Positions 23,782 to 31,487 of a stretch of DNA of 55,204 nt are shown piece by piece. How positions within the stretch are numbered: the first letter of the stretch is position 1; each line of letters starts with the position of its first letter. Both the position numbers and the translations under genes were made by a program. A model generated the notes under the pieces. It did no database searches. It was given only the letters and a program-made list of their open reading frames with translations, and was not told where the DNA came from. Source of the stretch: an uncultured Eubacteriales bacterium (lineage in GTDB: Bacteria; Bacillota; Clostridia; Oscillospirales; Oscillospiraceae); contig UQGU01000011.1 of assembly GCA_900540635.1 (NCBI GenBank), forward strand, positions 1 to 55,204. The letters are read 5' to 3'.

Positions 23782-24444
23782 ATGGGATTCTTTTCCAAAC
23801 GTGTGGACCGGCAGCTGCAGGCCTACCAGCAGGAGCTGATCGAAACCCACTACCGGGAAGTGGACAATATGTATAAGCAGATCCGGGGCTGGCGGCATGA
23901 CTACCGGAATCACATCCAGACCATGAAGGCCTACGCTGCCAAGGGCGACTGGGAAGCCATCCGGAACTACCTGGACCTTCTGGATCAGGATTTGACCACC
24001 GTGGACACCGTCATCAAAACCGGCAACGCCATGACGGACGCCATTCTGAATTCCAAGATCTCCCTGGCAAAGTCCAAGGGCATTCAGGTGGTAGCCGACG
24101 CCCATATCCCCGTGAAGCTCAAGTCCTCGGAAATTGACCTGTGCTGCATCATCGGCAACCTCTTTGACAACGCCATTGAGGCGAGCCTGCCCCTGCCGGA
24201 GGACAAAAGGCTCATCCGGGTATACATGGACATGAAGAACACCCAGCTCTATATCTCCTTTACGAATTTCACCGCCGGGAAGAAGCTGCCAAAGCTGGGG
24301 GGCCGCTTCCGCACCACCAAGGGCGAGGGCCACGGCTTCGGCCTGCAGCGCATCGATGCCATTGTAGAGCGCTTAGACGGCTATATCAGTAGGAACAGCG
24401 AGGACGGAGCGTTTACAACGGAAATATTATTGCCCCAGGTATGA
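23782..24444 (+). CDS. GHKL-domain histidine kinase lacking a membrane domain
   Basis: A 220-residue kinase. WRHDYRNHIQTMKAYA carries the HDxxNH-type phospho-acceptor His. The ATPase part has the N box NLFDNAIEASLPL and G box GHGFGLQRIDAI. AgrC-like kinases normally have a six-helix N-terminal sensor of ~200 residues; here it is absent and the protein starts about 35 residues before the His, with no hydrophobic segment. It should therefore be cytosolic and need another protein to sense a signal. No frameshifted sensor sequence is visible upstream, where the LytTR gene is intact, so this looks like the native form. Confidence 0.85.
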   Translation: MGFFSKRVDRQLQAYQQELIETHYREVDNMYKQIRGWRHDYRNHIQTMKAYAAKGDWEAIRNYLDLLDQDLTTVDTVIKTGNAMTDAILNSKISLAKSKGIQVVADAHIPVKLKSSEIDLCCIIGNLFDNAIEASLPLPEDKRLIRVYMDMKNTQLYISFTNFTAGKKLPKLGGRFRTTKGEGHGFGLQRIDAIVERLDGYISRNSEDGAFTTEILLPQV

Positions 24445-24633
24445 TTCCGCGTCATCGATACGACTTAGCCAAGACTCCGTCCGGGCCGATGTGGACATCG
24501 GTCCCTACGAGAAACAGATAGACTCGCAATGGTAAAATCTGCAATTCGTCCCCCGAAACAAACAATTCATCCCCGGATTCCCCCGGGGATGAAATTCTAT
24601 GATAGGATAGGCGCAAAGAGAGGTGTTTCCCAT
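24445..24633 (+). promoter_or_regulatory. Leader region of the ABC exporter pair with two hairpins
   Basis: This 189-base gap contains the hairpin GGGCCGATGT / ACATCGGTCCC near 24484-24507 and a perfect 11-bp stem TTCATCCCCGG / CCGGGGATGAA at 24566-24593 just before the ribosome site. A TGGTAAAAT extended -10-like box lies at 24528-24536 with no good -35. No small precursor-peptide gene is seen. Control by the upstream two-component pair is plausible. Confidence 0.45.
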
Positions 24634-26445
24634 ATGAAATCAAAAAAACATAAACAGCCCTATAGCCTCCTGCAAAACGTCGGCTGGATGCTCTCCATCG
24701 GCTGGAACACCCGGCGGCAGGGGCTGACCTTCTGCCTGCTGATAGCCATTGCGGATGTGCTTGCAAACGTGAGCCAGCTGTACATTGCCCCGGGGGTTCT
24801 TTCCCTGGTAGAGCAGCACGCGCCCCTGCAAACGCTTCTGGGTACCATTCTGTTTTTCACCCTGGCGCTGCTTCTCACCATGGGGGGCAAGGCCTATTTG
24901 GAGGAGGTCAGAACCTTCTGCCTTGTGGAGATGCGGGATTCCATCGTCCAGAAAATCCTGTTGAAATCCCTTTCCACCGCCTATCCCAATACCATGCGGG
25001 CAGATTTTCAGAAGCTGCTGAGCAAAGCCAACCAGGCAACGGAGAGCAACCGGGAAGCAACGGAAGAGATTTTCCGCACGCTGACCGCCCTGCTGACCAA
25101 CGTCGGCGGGCTCATCCTGTATACCACCATTCTGTCCGGCCTGAACGGATGGCTGCTGCTTTTCATGGCCCTGACCTGTCTGGGGGAATTCGCCGCCGCC
25201 CGCTATAAGGACAACTGGTACTACGCCCATAGGGACGAAGAAAACCAGTTTTACAACAAGAAAAGCTACCTCCGTGGGAAAGCGGAATCCATTACCTTTG
25301 CCAAGGATATCCGCATCTTCGGCCTGCGAAACTGGATGGAGGCCCTTCTGGACGGCATTCACGACGCCTATCTGGATTTTCTTCTGCGGTGTGAGAAAAA
25401 GCGGCTGCTGGTAGATCTGGTGGGGGTGCTGATGACCCTTGCGCGCAACGGCATTGCCTACTGGTATCTGATTGGCCTGACCCTGCGGGAGGGACTGCCC
25501 GTCTCCCAATTCCTGCTGTATTTCACCGCCGCTACCACCTTCACCGCCTGGATTATGGGCATTCTTGGGAGCCTGAGCAAGCTGAACAAGCAGAGCCTGG
25601 ACATCTGCCAGGTGCGGGAATTCCTGGACTACCCGGAACCCTTCCGGGGTAAGGACGGTGCCGCCGTGCCCAAGGCCCAGGAATACGCCCTGCGGCTGGA
25701 CCATGTATCCTTCCGCTACCCGGAAGCAGACAAGGACACCATTCACGATTTAAGCCTGACGGTGCACCCCGGAGAAAAGCTGGCCGTCGTGGGCCTGAAC
25801 GGTGCGGGCAAAACGACCCTGGTGAAGCTCTTGTGCGGTCTGCTCGACCCCACGGAGGGGACGGTTTTTCTGAACGATGTGGACGTAAAGACCTTTGACC
25901 GGGATGCCTATTACACCCTTTTCAGCGCCGTATTCCAGGAATATGCCCTGCTCTCCACCACCGTGGCGGAAAACGTCGCCCAGGGCGACGGGAAAATCGA
26001 CGAAGCACGGGTTTGGGACTGCCTGGAAAAGGCCGGACTTTCCCAGGCCATCCGGGCACTGCCCCAGGGGATTCACACCCACGTGGGCCGGGAAGTCCAT
26101 TTGGACGGCGTGCTCTTCTCCGGCGGCCAAACCCAGCGACTCATGCTGGCAAGAGCCCTCTATAAAAACGGCCCCATTCTGATGCTGGACGAGCCCACCG
26201 CCGCCCTTGATCCCATTGCGGAAGACGACATCTACCAAAAATACAGCGCCATGACCCAGGGAAAAACCTCGGTGTTTATCTCCCATCGCTTGGCCTCCAC
26301 CCGGTTCTGTGACCGAATTCTGTTCCTGGACCACGGGCAGATTGCCGAGGAAGGCACCCATGAAGCGCTGCTGGCCAAAAACGGCGGCTATGCGGCCCTT
26401 TTTGAAGTTCAGAGCCGCTACTACCAGGAAGGGAGGGAATTCTGA
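24634..26445 (+). CDS. ABC exporter half-transporter 1 (permease-ATPase fusion)
   Basis: A 603-residue type-1 exporter half. About six membrane helices span residues ~25-330, followed by an ATPase with Walker A VVGLNGAGKTTLV, Q-loop VFQEYAL, signature FSGGQTQRLMLAR, Walker B ILMLDEPTAALD and the switch FISHRLA. The catalytic Glu is present. The start is the ATG at 24634 after AGAGAGG, not the far upstream ATG at 24529. It joins the second half-transporter by a one-base TGATG overlap, so the two form a heterodimer. Lantibiotic or lipid-type substrates are typical for such LytTR-linked pairs, but none can be read from the sequence. Confidence 0.9.
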   Translation: MKSKKHKQPYSLLQNVGWMLSIGWNTRRQGLTFCLLIAIADVLANVSQLYIAPGVLSLVEQHAPLQTLLGTILFFTLALLLTMGGKAYLEEVRTFCLVEMRDSIVQKILLKSLSTAYPNTMRADFQKLLSKANQATESNREATEEIFRTLTALLTNVGGLILYTTILSGLNGWLLLFMALTCLGEFAAARYKDNWYYAHRDEENQFYNKKSYLRGKAESITFAKDIRIFGLRNWMEALLDGIHDAYLDFLLRCEKKRLLVDLVGVLMTLARNGIAYWYLIGLTLREGLPVSQFLLYFTAATTFTAWIMGILGSLSKLNKQSLDICQVREFLDYPEPFRGKDGAAVPKAQEYALRLDHVSFRYPEADKDTIHDLSLTVHPGEKLAVVGLNGAGKTTLVKLLCGLLDPTEGTVFLNDVDVKTFDRDAYYTLFSAVFQEYALLSTTVAENVAQGDGKIDEARVWDCLEKAGLSQAIRALPQGIHTHVGREVHLDGVLFSGGQTQRLMLARALYKNGPILMLDEPTAALDPIAEDDIYQKYSAMTQGKTSVFISHRLASTRFCDRILFLDHGQIAEEGTHEALLAKNGGYAALFEVQSRYYQEGREF

Positions 26446-28310
26446 TGAAACAGACAAAACGGACCTTAAAAAACAATCTTGCCATGGAGCTTCGGGCCAT
26501 CCGAACGCTGCACCCGGTAAATCCGAAATTTTTCCCCGTGGTCACCGTCAAAGCCCTTCTGACCGCCTGGCTGCCCTATGTGACGGTGTATCTCTCCGCC
26601 CGGATTCTATCGGAACTGTCCGGGCAGCGCAGGCCGGAGGTCCTCTGGAAATGGGTCACTGTGACGGTAATCGTCACCGGCCTGATGACGCTCTTGCGGG
26701 GCTTTTTCAAGGAGCGGGAGGAAACGCTGCTGGATGACATCTGGGGCCGCAAGGAAATTCTCTTCTGCAAAAAGGCCGTTTCCATGGACTACGCCGATGC
26801 GGACAAGCAGGAGACCCAGGACCTGCGGGCACAAATTGCCCAGAATGAAAACTGGAGCGGCCTTGGGCTGATGAACGCAGCCATTGTCTATAAGGACTTT
26901 CTCAATGGCCTGCTGGGTGTGCTTGGAGGCGTCGGCCTGACCGTAGGTCTGTTTCTCTCCAAGGTCCCCGAGACGGCCGGTTCTTTGACAATTCTCAATA
27001 GTCCCGTGTTTCTTCTGGTGTTTGCCGCCGTCCTGATCGGCATTAACCTCTGGGCCGGGGCGCTCTACGGAAAAATCGCGGAGATCAACAACAATCTCTC
27101 CAGGAATGCCACGTTTGGAAACCGTCTGTTCTCCTACCTCTGGGATTTCCCCATTCGCAAGGAAACCCGGCTGGATGTGCGCATCTACGACCAGCAGTCC
27201 ATTCTTTCCAATCTTCTGAGCACCGACAAAAACTTTACTTACGATGGCGCATTCGGCCAGGCATCCCGTGGCCCCATCGGCATTCGCTCTGCCCTGGCGC
27301 TTGGCAGCACCGCCATCACTACCGGCTTTATCTACCTGTTCACCTGTCTGAAGGCCTGGGCCGGGGCCTTTGATGTGGGCAGCCTGACCCAGTATGTGGG
27401 CGCTGCCACGGCGCTGGCCAACGCCATCTTCCGCCTGCTGAAAACCTATGGAGATTTGCAGGCCAACACCGAGCACCTGGAAACCACCTTCCGCTACCTG
27501 GACCTGCCCAACGCCATGTACCAGGGCAGTCTGACCACGGAAAAGCGGGCGGACCGGAACTATCAGGTGGAATTCAAGAACGTCTCCTTCAAATACCCAG
27601 GAAGCGAAGCCTGGGCACTGCGAAACGTTTCCATGAAGTTCCAAATCGGCAAGCGTCTGGCCATCGTCGGGGAAAACGGCAGCGGCAAGACCACCTTTAT
27701 CAAGCTCCTATGCCGCCTGTACGACCCTCAGGAGGGGGAAATCCTCCTCAATGGCATTGACATTCGGAAATACCGGTATGACGACTATATGGGCGTTTTC
27801 TCCATCGTCTTCCAGGACTTCCAGCTGATCTCCCAGAGCCTGGGCAGCAATGTGGCGGGCTCTGTAGACTATGACCCCCAGCGGGTGAAACAGGCTCTGG
27901 CAGACGCAGGCTTCGGCCCCCGGCTGGAAAGCCTCCCCAAGGGGCTGGACACCCAGCTCTACAAGGACTACGGTGAGGACGGCATCGAGGTCTCCGGCGG
28001 CGAGGCCCAGAAGATCGCCATCGCCCGGGCGCTGTATAAGGACGCGCCTTTCATCATCCTGGACGAGCCCACCGCCGCCCTCGATCCCATGGCCGAGGCA
28101 GAGATCTACGCCAAGTTCAACGAGATCTCCGGCGACAAAACCGCCATCTACATCAGCCACCGCTTGTCCTCCTGCAAGTTCTGCGATGAGATTCTGGTCT
28201 TCGACCGGGGAAGCATCCTCCAGCAGGGCACCCACGAGGCATTGCTGGAACAGGTCTCCGGCAAATACGCCCAGCTTTGGAACGCTCAGGCGCAGTATTA
28301 CACAGCGTAA
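26445..28310 (+). CDS. ABC exporter half-transporter 2 (permease-ATPase fusion)
   Basis: A 621-residue partner of the preceding gene. It has an N-terminal membrane domain, then Walker A IVGENGSGKTTFIKL, Q-loop VFQDFQLIS, a slightly altered signature VSGGEAQKIAIAR, Walker B FIILDEPTAALDP and switch YISHRLSS. Both halves keep the catalytic Glu, so both sites should hydrolyse ATP, unlike the asymmetric pair at 37-40.7 kb. The ends of both proteins are similar (QSRYYQE and QAQYYTA), showing they are paralogues. Transcription probably ends before the HicAB promoter. Confidence 0.9.
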   Translation: MKQTKRTLKNNLAMELRAIRTLHPVNPKFFPVVTVKALLTAWLPYVTVYLSARILSELSGQRRPEVLWKWVTVTVIVTGLMTLLRGFFKEREETLLDDIWGRKEILFCKKAVSMDYADADKQETQDLRAQIAQNENWSGLGLMNAAIVYKDFLNGLLGVLGGVGLTVGLFLSKVPETAGSLTILNSPVFLLVFAAVLIGINLWAGALYGKIAEINNNLSRNATFGNRLFSYLWDFPIRKETRLDVRIYDQQSILSNLLSTDKNFTYDGAFGQASRGPIGIRSALALGSTAITTGFIYLFTCLKAWAGAFDVGSLTQYVGAATALANAIFRLLKTYGDLQANTEHLETTFRYLDLPNAMYQGSLTTEKRADRNYQVEFKNVSFKYPGSEAWALRNVSMKFQIGKRLAIVGENGSGKTTFIKLLCRLYDPQEGEILLNGIDIRKYRYDDYMGVFSIVFQDFQLISQSLGSNVAGSVDYDPQRVKQALADAGFGPRLESLPKGLDTQLYKDYGEDGIEVSGGEAQKIAIARALYKDAPFIILDEPTAALDPMAEAEIYAKFNEISGDKTAIYISHRLSSCKFCDEILVFDRGSILQQGTHEALLEQVSGKYAQLWNAQAQYYTA

Positions 28311-28329
28311 TTGCAAAATAACGCATATA

Positions 28330-28377
28330 ATAATATGTGTCACATGTATTGACAAATAGAATAATATGTGTTAGTAT
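28330..28377 (+). promoter_or_regulatory. hicAB promoter with repeated operator
   Basis: TTGACA (28349-28354) and TAGTAT (28372-28377) with a 17-base spacer. The 11-mer ATAATATGTGT occurs at 28330-28340 and again at 28361-28371, exactly 31 bases apart (three DNA turns), with the second copy inside the spacer. ATGTGTCACAT at 28335-28345 is a palindrome. This is a good candidate for HicB autorepression. Confidence 0.7.
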
Positions 28378-28401
28378 ATTTGCGTCAGGAGGGAGCATTC
28401 C

Positions 28402-28599
28402 ATGAGAAGCTACAGCTCACGGGATGTTATCCAGGCGTTAAAAGCGGATGGGTGGTATCTCGTGAATACCGTGGGAAGTCATCACCAATTTAAACATCCT
28501 CAGAAGCCGGGGCGCGTTACCGTTAAGCACCCGGATAAGGATATTCCCCGCAAGACCCTGGATAGCATCGAGCGGCAGTCAGGTCTCCGGTTCCGGTGA
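28402..28599 (+). CDS. hicA: HicA family toxin
   Basis: A 65-residue HicA, an RNase-like double-stranded-RNA-binding-fold toxin that cleaves mRNA. It starts MRSYSSRDVIQALKADGWY, and the catalytic His lies in VGSHHQFKHP followed by GRVTVKHPDKDIP, the canonical HicA pattern. GGAGG precedes the ATG by eight bases. The antitoxin gene follows after 45 bases. It sits between two export/sensing cassettes, a typical place for a small addiction or phage-defence module. Confidence 0.93.
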   Translation: MRSYSSRDVIQALKADGWYLVNTVGSHHQFKHPQKPGRVTVKHPDKDIPRKTLDSIERQSGLRFR

Positions 28600-28644
28600 T
28601 CTGGCGCCCTCCTGACATATCCTATGTTTTTGGAGGTATGTGTT

Positions 28645-29046
28645 GTGAAAAAGCCCGAAAGATATACCTTCCCCGCCGTTTTTTCCTATAAGGAAGGCGA
28701 AGAAATTTCCGTTTTTTTCCCGGATCTGGATGTTGCCACCAGCGGTGTGGACGACGATGATGCACTTACCAGCGCCAGGGAGCTGCTTGGCTGTGTTCTT
28801 TTTGGCATGGAGGAGGATGGGGAAAGGATTCCCGAGGCAACTTCTCTGAAAAATGTTCATCTGGAAGCCAACGAGCGGGCCGTCCTTGTGGATGTGTATA
28901 TGCCCTCCATTCGCATGGCACAGGTCAACCGGTCCGTCAGCAGGACCGTGACGCTCCCCGCCTGGTTGAATGCCGCAGCACTGGAACACAACATCAACTT
29001 CTCTCAGGTTCTGCAGGGTGCGCTGCGGGAGCAGCTGCACCTGTAA
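28645..29046 (+). CDS. hicB: HicB family antitoxin
   Basis: A 133-residue antitoxin. The N-terminal HicB fold reads KKPERYTFPAVFSYKEG, then ISVFFPDLDVATSGVDDDDALTSAREL, and the C-terminus (RTVTLPAWLNAAALEHNINFSQVLQGAL) is a ribbon-helix-helix DNA-binding tail that should bind the operator at 28330. GTG at 28645 has TGGAGG eight bases upstream, so I start there rather than at the ATG at 28624, which overlaps that site. HicA-then-HicB order is standard. Confidence 0.92.
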   Translation: MKKPERYTFPAVFSYKEGEEISVFFPDLDVATSGVDDDDALTSARELLGCVLFGMEEDGERIPEATSLKNVHLEANERAVLVDVYMPSIRMAQVNRSVSRTVTLPAWLNAAALEHNINFSQVLQGALREQLHL

Positions 29047-29070
29047 AACACATCTTAACAGCAGCACAGC

Positions 29071-29135
29071 GGCGGCAGCCTCTTGTCTCCCAGCCCAAAC
29101 GGGCCGGATGATACCAGGCTGCCGCCATTGTCATT
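29071..29135 (+). terminator. Probable terminator after hicB
   Basis: An 11-bp perfect stem GGCGGCAGCCT / AGGCTGCCGCC (29071-29081 and 29116-29126) with a 34-base loop, followed by ATTGTCATTTT. The large loop and broken T-run make it a weaker call. Confidence 0.5.
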
Positions 29136-29183
29136 TTGTGGGGCTTCCCTTACGAAATCTTCAGGACATGCCCTTGTATATTG

Positions 29184-29192
29184 TGGTATAAT
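29184..29192 (+). promoter_or_regulatory. Extended -10 promoter of the response-regulator cassette
   Basis: TGGTATAAT matches the extended -10 consensus; the -35 region is poor. The transcript would start about 20 bases before the GGAGGTG site of the regulator gene. Confidence 0.55.
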
Positions 29193-29216
29193 GGTTCAAA
29201 ATTGGAGGTGTATGCC

Positions 29217-29867
29217 ATGGCCTCTTCCATTCTTCTTGTGGAAGACGATCTTTATCTTTCCCAGGGGCTTACGGAGCTGCTGCAAAAAAGCGGCTATGTC
29301 CCCTGCCAGGCCTGGAATCTTTCTCAGGCAAGGCAGTCCGTTTACAGCCGGAACTTTGACCTGCTGATCCTGGATGTGACACTGCCGGACGGGGACGGCA
29401 TTTCCTTCTGCCGGGAGCTCCGGGCAAGGGGCTGCGCCACGCCCATTCTCTTCCTCACCGCCCGGGACGAGGAATTCGACATTGTCACCGGGCTGGACGC
29501 CGGGGGCAACGACTATGTGACCAAGCCCTTCCGGGTTCAGGAGCTTCTGAGCCGCATTCGGGTGCTGCTGCGCAAGGACAGCCCCAATCTGACCCGTGGG
29601 GAGCTGGAAATTGACCAGGCCCGTATGCAGGTGCTCCGCCAGGGGGCGGCGCTGCCCCTGACGCTGACGGAATACAAAATTCTCCTATGCCTTATAAGGC
29701 AGCGTGGCGTTGCCACACGGGACATTCTTTTAGGTGCTCTATGGGACAGCGACGGGAAATTCGTGGACGACAATACGCTCTCCGTCCACATCAGCCGCCT
29801 GCGGGAGAAGATCGGCGGGCAGCATATCCAAACCGTGCGGGGGGTGGGCTACCAATGGGTGGACTGA
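29217..29867 (+). CDS. OmpR-family response regulator
   Basis: A 216-residue regulator. The receiver domain has LLVEDDLYLSQG, the phospho-acceptor Asp in LLILDVTLPDGDG, LFLTARDEE and VTKPFRVQELLSRI. The winged-helix domain has LTLTEYKILLCLIRQ, TRDILLGALWD, DDNTLSVHISRLREKIG and TVRGVGYQW. The ATG at 29217 has GGAGG eight bases upstream; the longer reading frame to 29136 is not used. It overlaps the kinase gene by 13 bases. In this four-gene layout the regulator usually switches on the downstream ABC pair; the direct repeat before 30801 is a possible target. Confidence 0.92.
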   Translation: MASSILLVEDDLYLSQGLTELLQKSGYVPCQAWNLSQARQSVYSRNFDLLILDVTLPDGDGISFCRELRARGCATPILFLTARDEEFDIVTGLDAGGNDYVTKPFRVQELLSRIRVLLRKDSPNLTRGELEIDQARMQVLRQGAALPLTLTEYKILLCLIRQRGVATRDILLGALWDSDGKFVDDNTLSVHISRLREKIGGQHIQTVRGVGYQWVD

Positions 29868-30730
29868 GCATTGCTCTGTCGGCCCTCTGCCTGGGCCTTC
29901 TCTGGGGGCTATTGCGGCAGCGGCAGAAGACCAAAGAGCTATACCGGCAAATGGAGGCGTTTTTGGACGGGCAAAAAGCGCCTCTTGAAATCTCTCTTGG
30001 GGAGAGCCCCAGTGCCCGGCTGCAAAACGCCGCCGCCCGGCTGGAAAATGCCCTGCTCCAGGCCTGGGAGCAGACCCGGCTGGAGGCCCGCCGCAGCGAA
30101 AACCTGCTGACGGACATCTCCCACCAGCTGAAAACGCCCCTGGCCTCCCTGCAATTATTTGTGGAGCTGGACCAGGGGGCGCATCTGGAGCAGGAGCAGG
30201 CCCAGCTGGAGCGGATGCAGGCCCTGATCTCCGGCCTGCTGCGGCTGGAACGGCTCTGCGCCGACGGCTACGCCTTTCATTTTGAAAGCCACGATTTATT
30301 GGAGCTTGTGGGCAGCTGCTGGCAGCCCCTGGCGAAGCTATACCCGGAGAAAACATTGACGCTCACAGGCACGGCCGCGCTGCGCTGCGACGAGATCTGG
30401 ATGGGCGAAGCCATTACCAATCTGCTGAAAAACGCCTGTGAGCACACGCTTCCCTCCGGGCACATCCGCATTTCCATCGAGGAGACGGCGGGAGAGGTGG
30501 CGATTTGCCTTTCCGATGACGGCGGCGGCGTCAGCGCCGAGGAGCTTCCCAGGCTCTTCGAACGGTTTTACCACGGCAGCCACCCGGGCCACGGGGCGGG
30601 GATCGGCCTTGCCATTGTGAAAGAGGTGGTTCTGCGGCACCACGGCAGCGTCACCGCCGAAAACATCCCCGGCGGGCTGCAATTTACCCTGTTTTTCCCG
30701 AAGCTGGACAGCTGTCTTGCGAAATCGTAA
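29855..30730 (+). CDS. Small sensor histidine kinase with a single membrane helix
   Basis: A 291-residue kinase. Residues 2-20 form one hydrophobic helix (GGLSIALSALCLGLLWGLL) with no extracellular sensor domain. The H box is LLTDISHQLKTPLASLQLF, the N box AITNLLKNACEHT, the G1 box SDDGGGVSAEELPRLFERFYHG and G2 GAGIGLAIVKEVV. Kinases of the BceS class also lack a sensor domain and read the flux state of their ABC transporter; this one has one helix rather than two. The ATG lies inside the end of the regulator gene. Confidence 0.9.
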   Translation: MGGLSIALSALCLGLLWGLLRQRQKTKELYRQMEAFLDGQKAPLEISLGESPSARLQNAAARLENALLQAWEQTRLEARRSENLLTDISHQLKTPLASLQLFVELDQGAHLEQEQAQLERMQALISGLLRLERLCADGYAFHFESHDLLELVGSCWQPLAKLYPEKTLTLTGTAALRCDEIWMGEAITNLLKNACEHTLPSGHIRISIEETAGEVAICLSDDGGGVSAEELPRLFERFYHGSHPGHGAGIGLAIVKEVVLRHHGSVTAENIPGGLQFTLFFPKLDSCLAKS

Positions 30731-30769
30731 GGCAGCCGTCACGGCAGCGTAAGCTTCCCGCATTACAAT
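30726..30769 (+). promoter_or_regulatory. Candidate regulator-dependent promoter of the ABC-FtsX genes
   Basis: CGTAAG occurs at 30726-30731 and 30748-30753, 22 bases apart (two helical turns), as expected for a dimer of an OmpR-type regulator. A TACAAT -10 follows at 30764-30769 with no recognisable -35 where one is expected (ACGGCA), consistent with dependence on an activator. Confidence 0.45.
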
Positions 30770-30800
30770 GGAGCTATCCAATACCAAAGGAGGCTTTTTC

Positions 30801-31487
30801 ATGACAATTTTGCAGTGTGCGTCCCTTTCCAAGCACTATGGCAGGGGCGAAGAGCTGGTGAAGGCCCTGGAGGGCGTGTCCCTCTCCCTGGAGCAGGGCA
30901 GCTTTACGGCCATCACAGGCCCCAGCGGCTCGGGCAAATCCACCCTGCTGCATATGCTGGGGGGACTGGACCGGCCCACAGAAGGCAGCGTCCAATTTCG
31001 GGACAAGGACCTTTACCGGCTCCGGGATGACCAGCTGGCCATCCTCCGGCGGCGGCAGTTCGGCTTTGTATTCCAGAGCTACAATCTGGTGCGGGAGCTG
31101 ACGGGGATGGAAAACATCCTGCTGCCCCTGATGCTGGACAAGCGCAGCCCGGATGAAGCTTACCTGAACCGGCTCATCGATATTCTGGGCATTGGCAGCC
31201 GACGGAACCACCTGCCCTCGGCCATGTCCGGCGGGCAGCAGCAGCGCTTTGCCATTGCCCGGGCTCTGGCCAACAAGCCGGAAATTCTCTTTGCCGACGA
31301 GCCCACAGGCAACCTGGACGGCCAGACCGGGCGGATGGTCCTGGAGCTGCTGCGGGAGCTGAACCGGGAGCTGGGCATCACCCTGGTGCTGGTGACCCAC
31401 GACCTGGGGGTTGCGGAGCAGGCCCAGCGGGTGATCCACCTGACGGACGGGAAGATCGCCCGGGACAGCGGAGGGGCGCAGCTATGA
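30801..31487 (+). CDS. ABC transporter ATP-binding protein (BceA/MacB type)
   Basis: A 228-residue ATPase. Walker A is ITGPSGSGKSTLLHMLGGLD, followed by Q-loop FVFQSYNLVRELTGMENILLP, signature MSGGQQQRFAIAR, Walker B ILFADEPTGNLD and switch LVTHD. The LGGLDRPTEG and ENILLPL phrases mark the MacB/LolD/BceA group that works with FtsX-type permeases rather than with importers. AAAGGAGG lies seven bases before the ATG. The permease start overlaps its stop by 4 bp. Confidence 0.95.
   Translation: MTILQCASLSKHYGRGEELVKALEGVSLSLEQGSFTAITGPSGSGKSTLLHMLGGLDRPTEGSVQFRDKDLYRLRDDQLAILRRRQFGFVFQSYNLVRELTGMENILLPLMLDKRSPDEAYLNRLIDILGIGSRRNHLPSAMSGGQQQRFAIARALANKPEILFADEPTGNLDGQTGRMVLELLRELNRELGITLVLVTHDLGVAEQAQRVIHLTDGKIARDSGGAQL

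Noticed and set aside
24445..24633. Secreted peptide precursor for the LytTR system
   Set aside because: Frames in the gap are short, lack a ribosome site and show no leader or double-glycine motif.
30726..30769. Constitutive sigma-A promoter before the ABC-FtsX genes
   Set aside because: Only a TACAAT is present; no -35 at 16-18 bases, so I list it as regulator-dependent instead.
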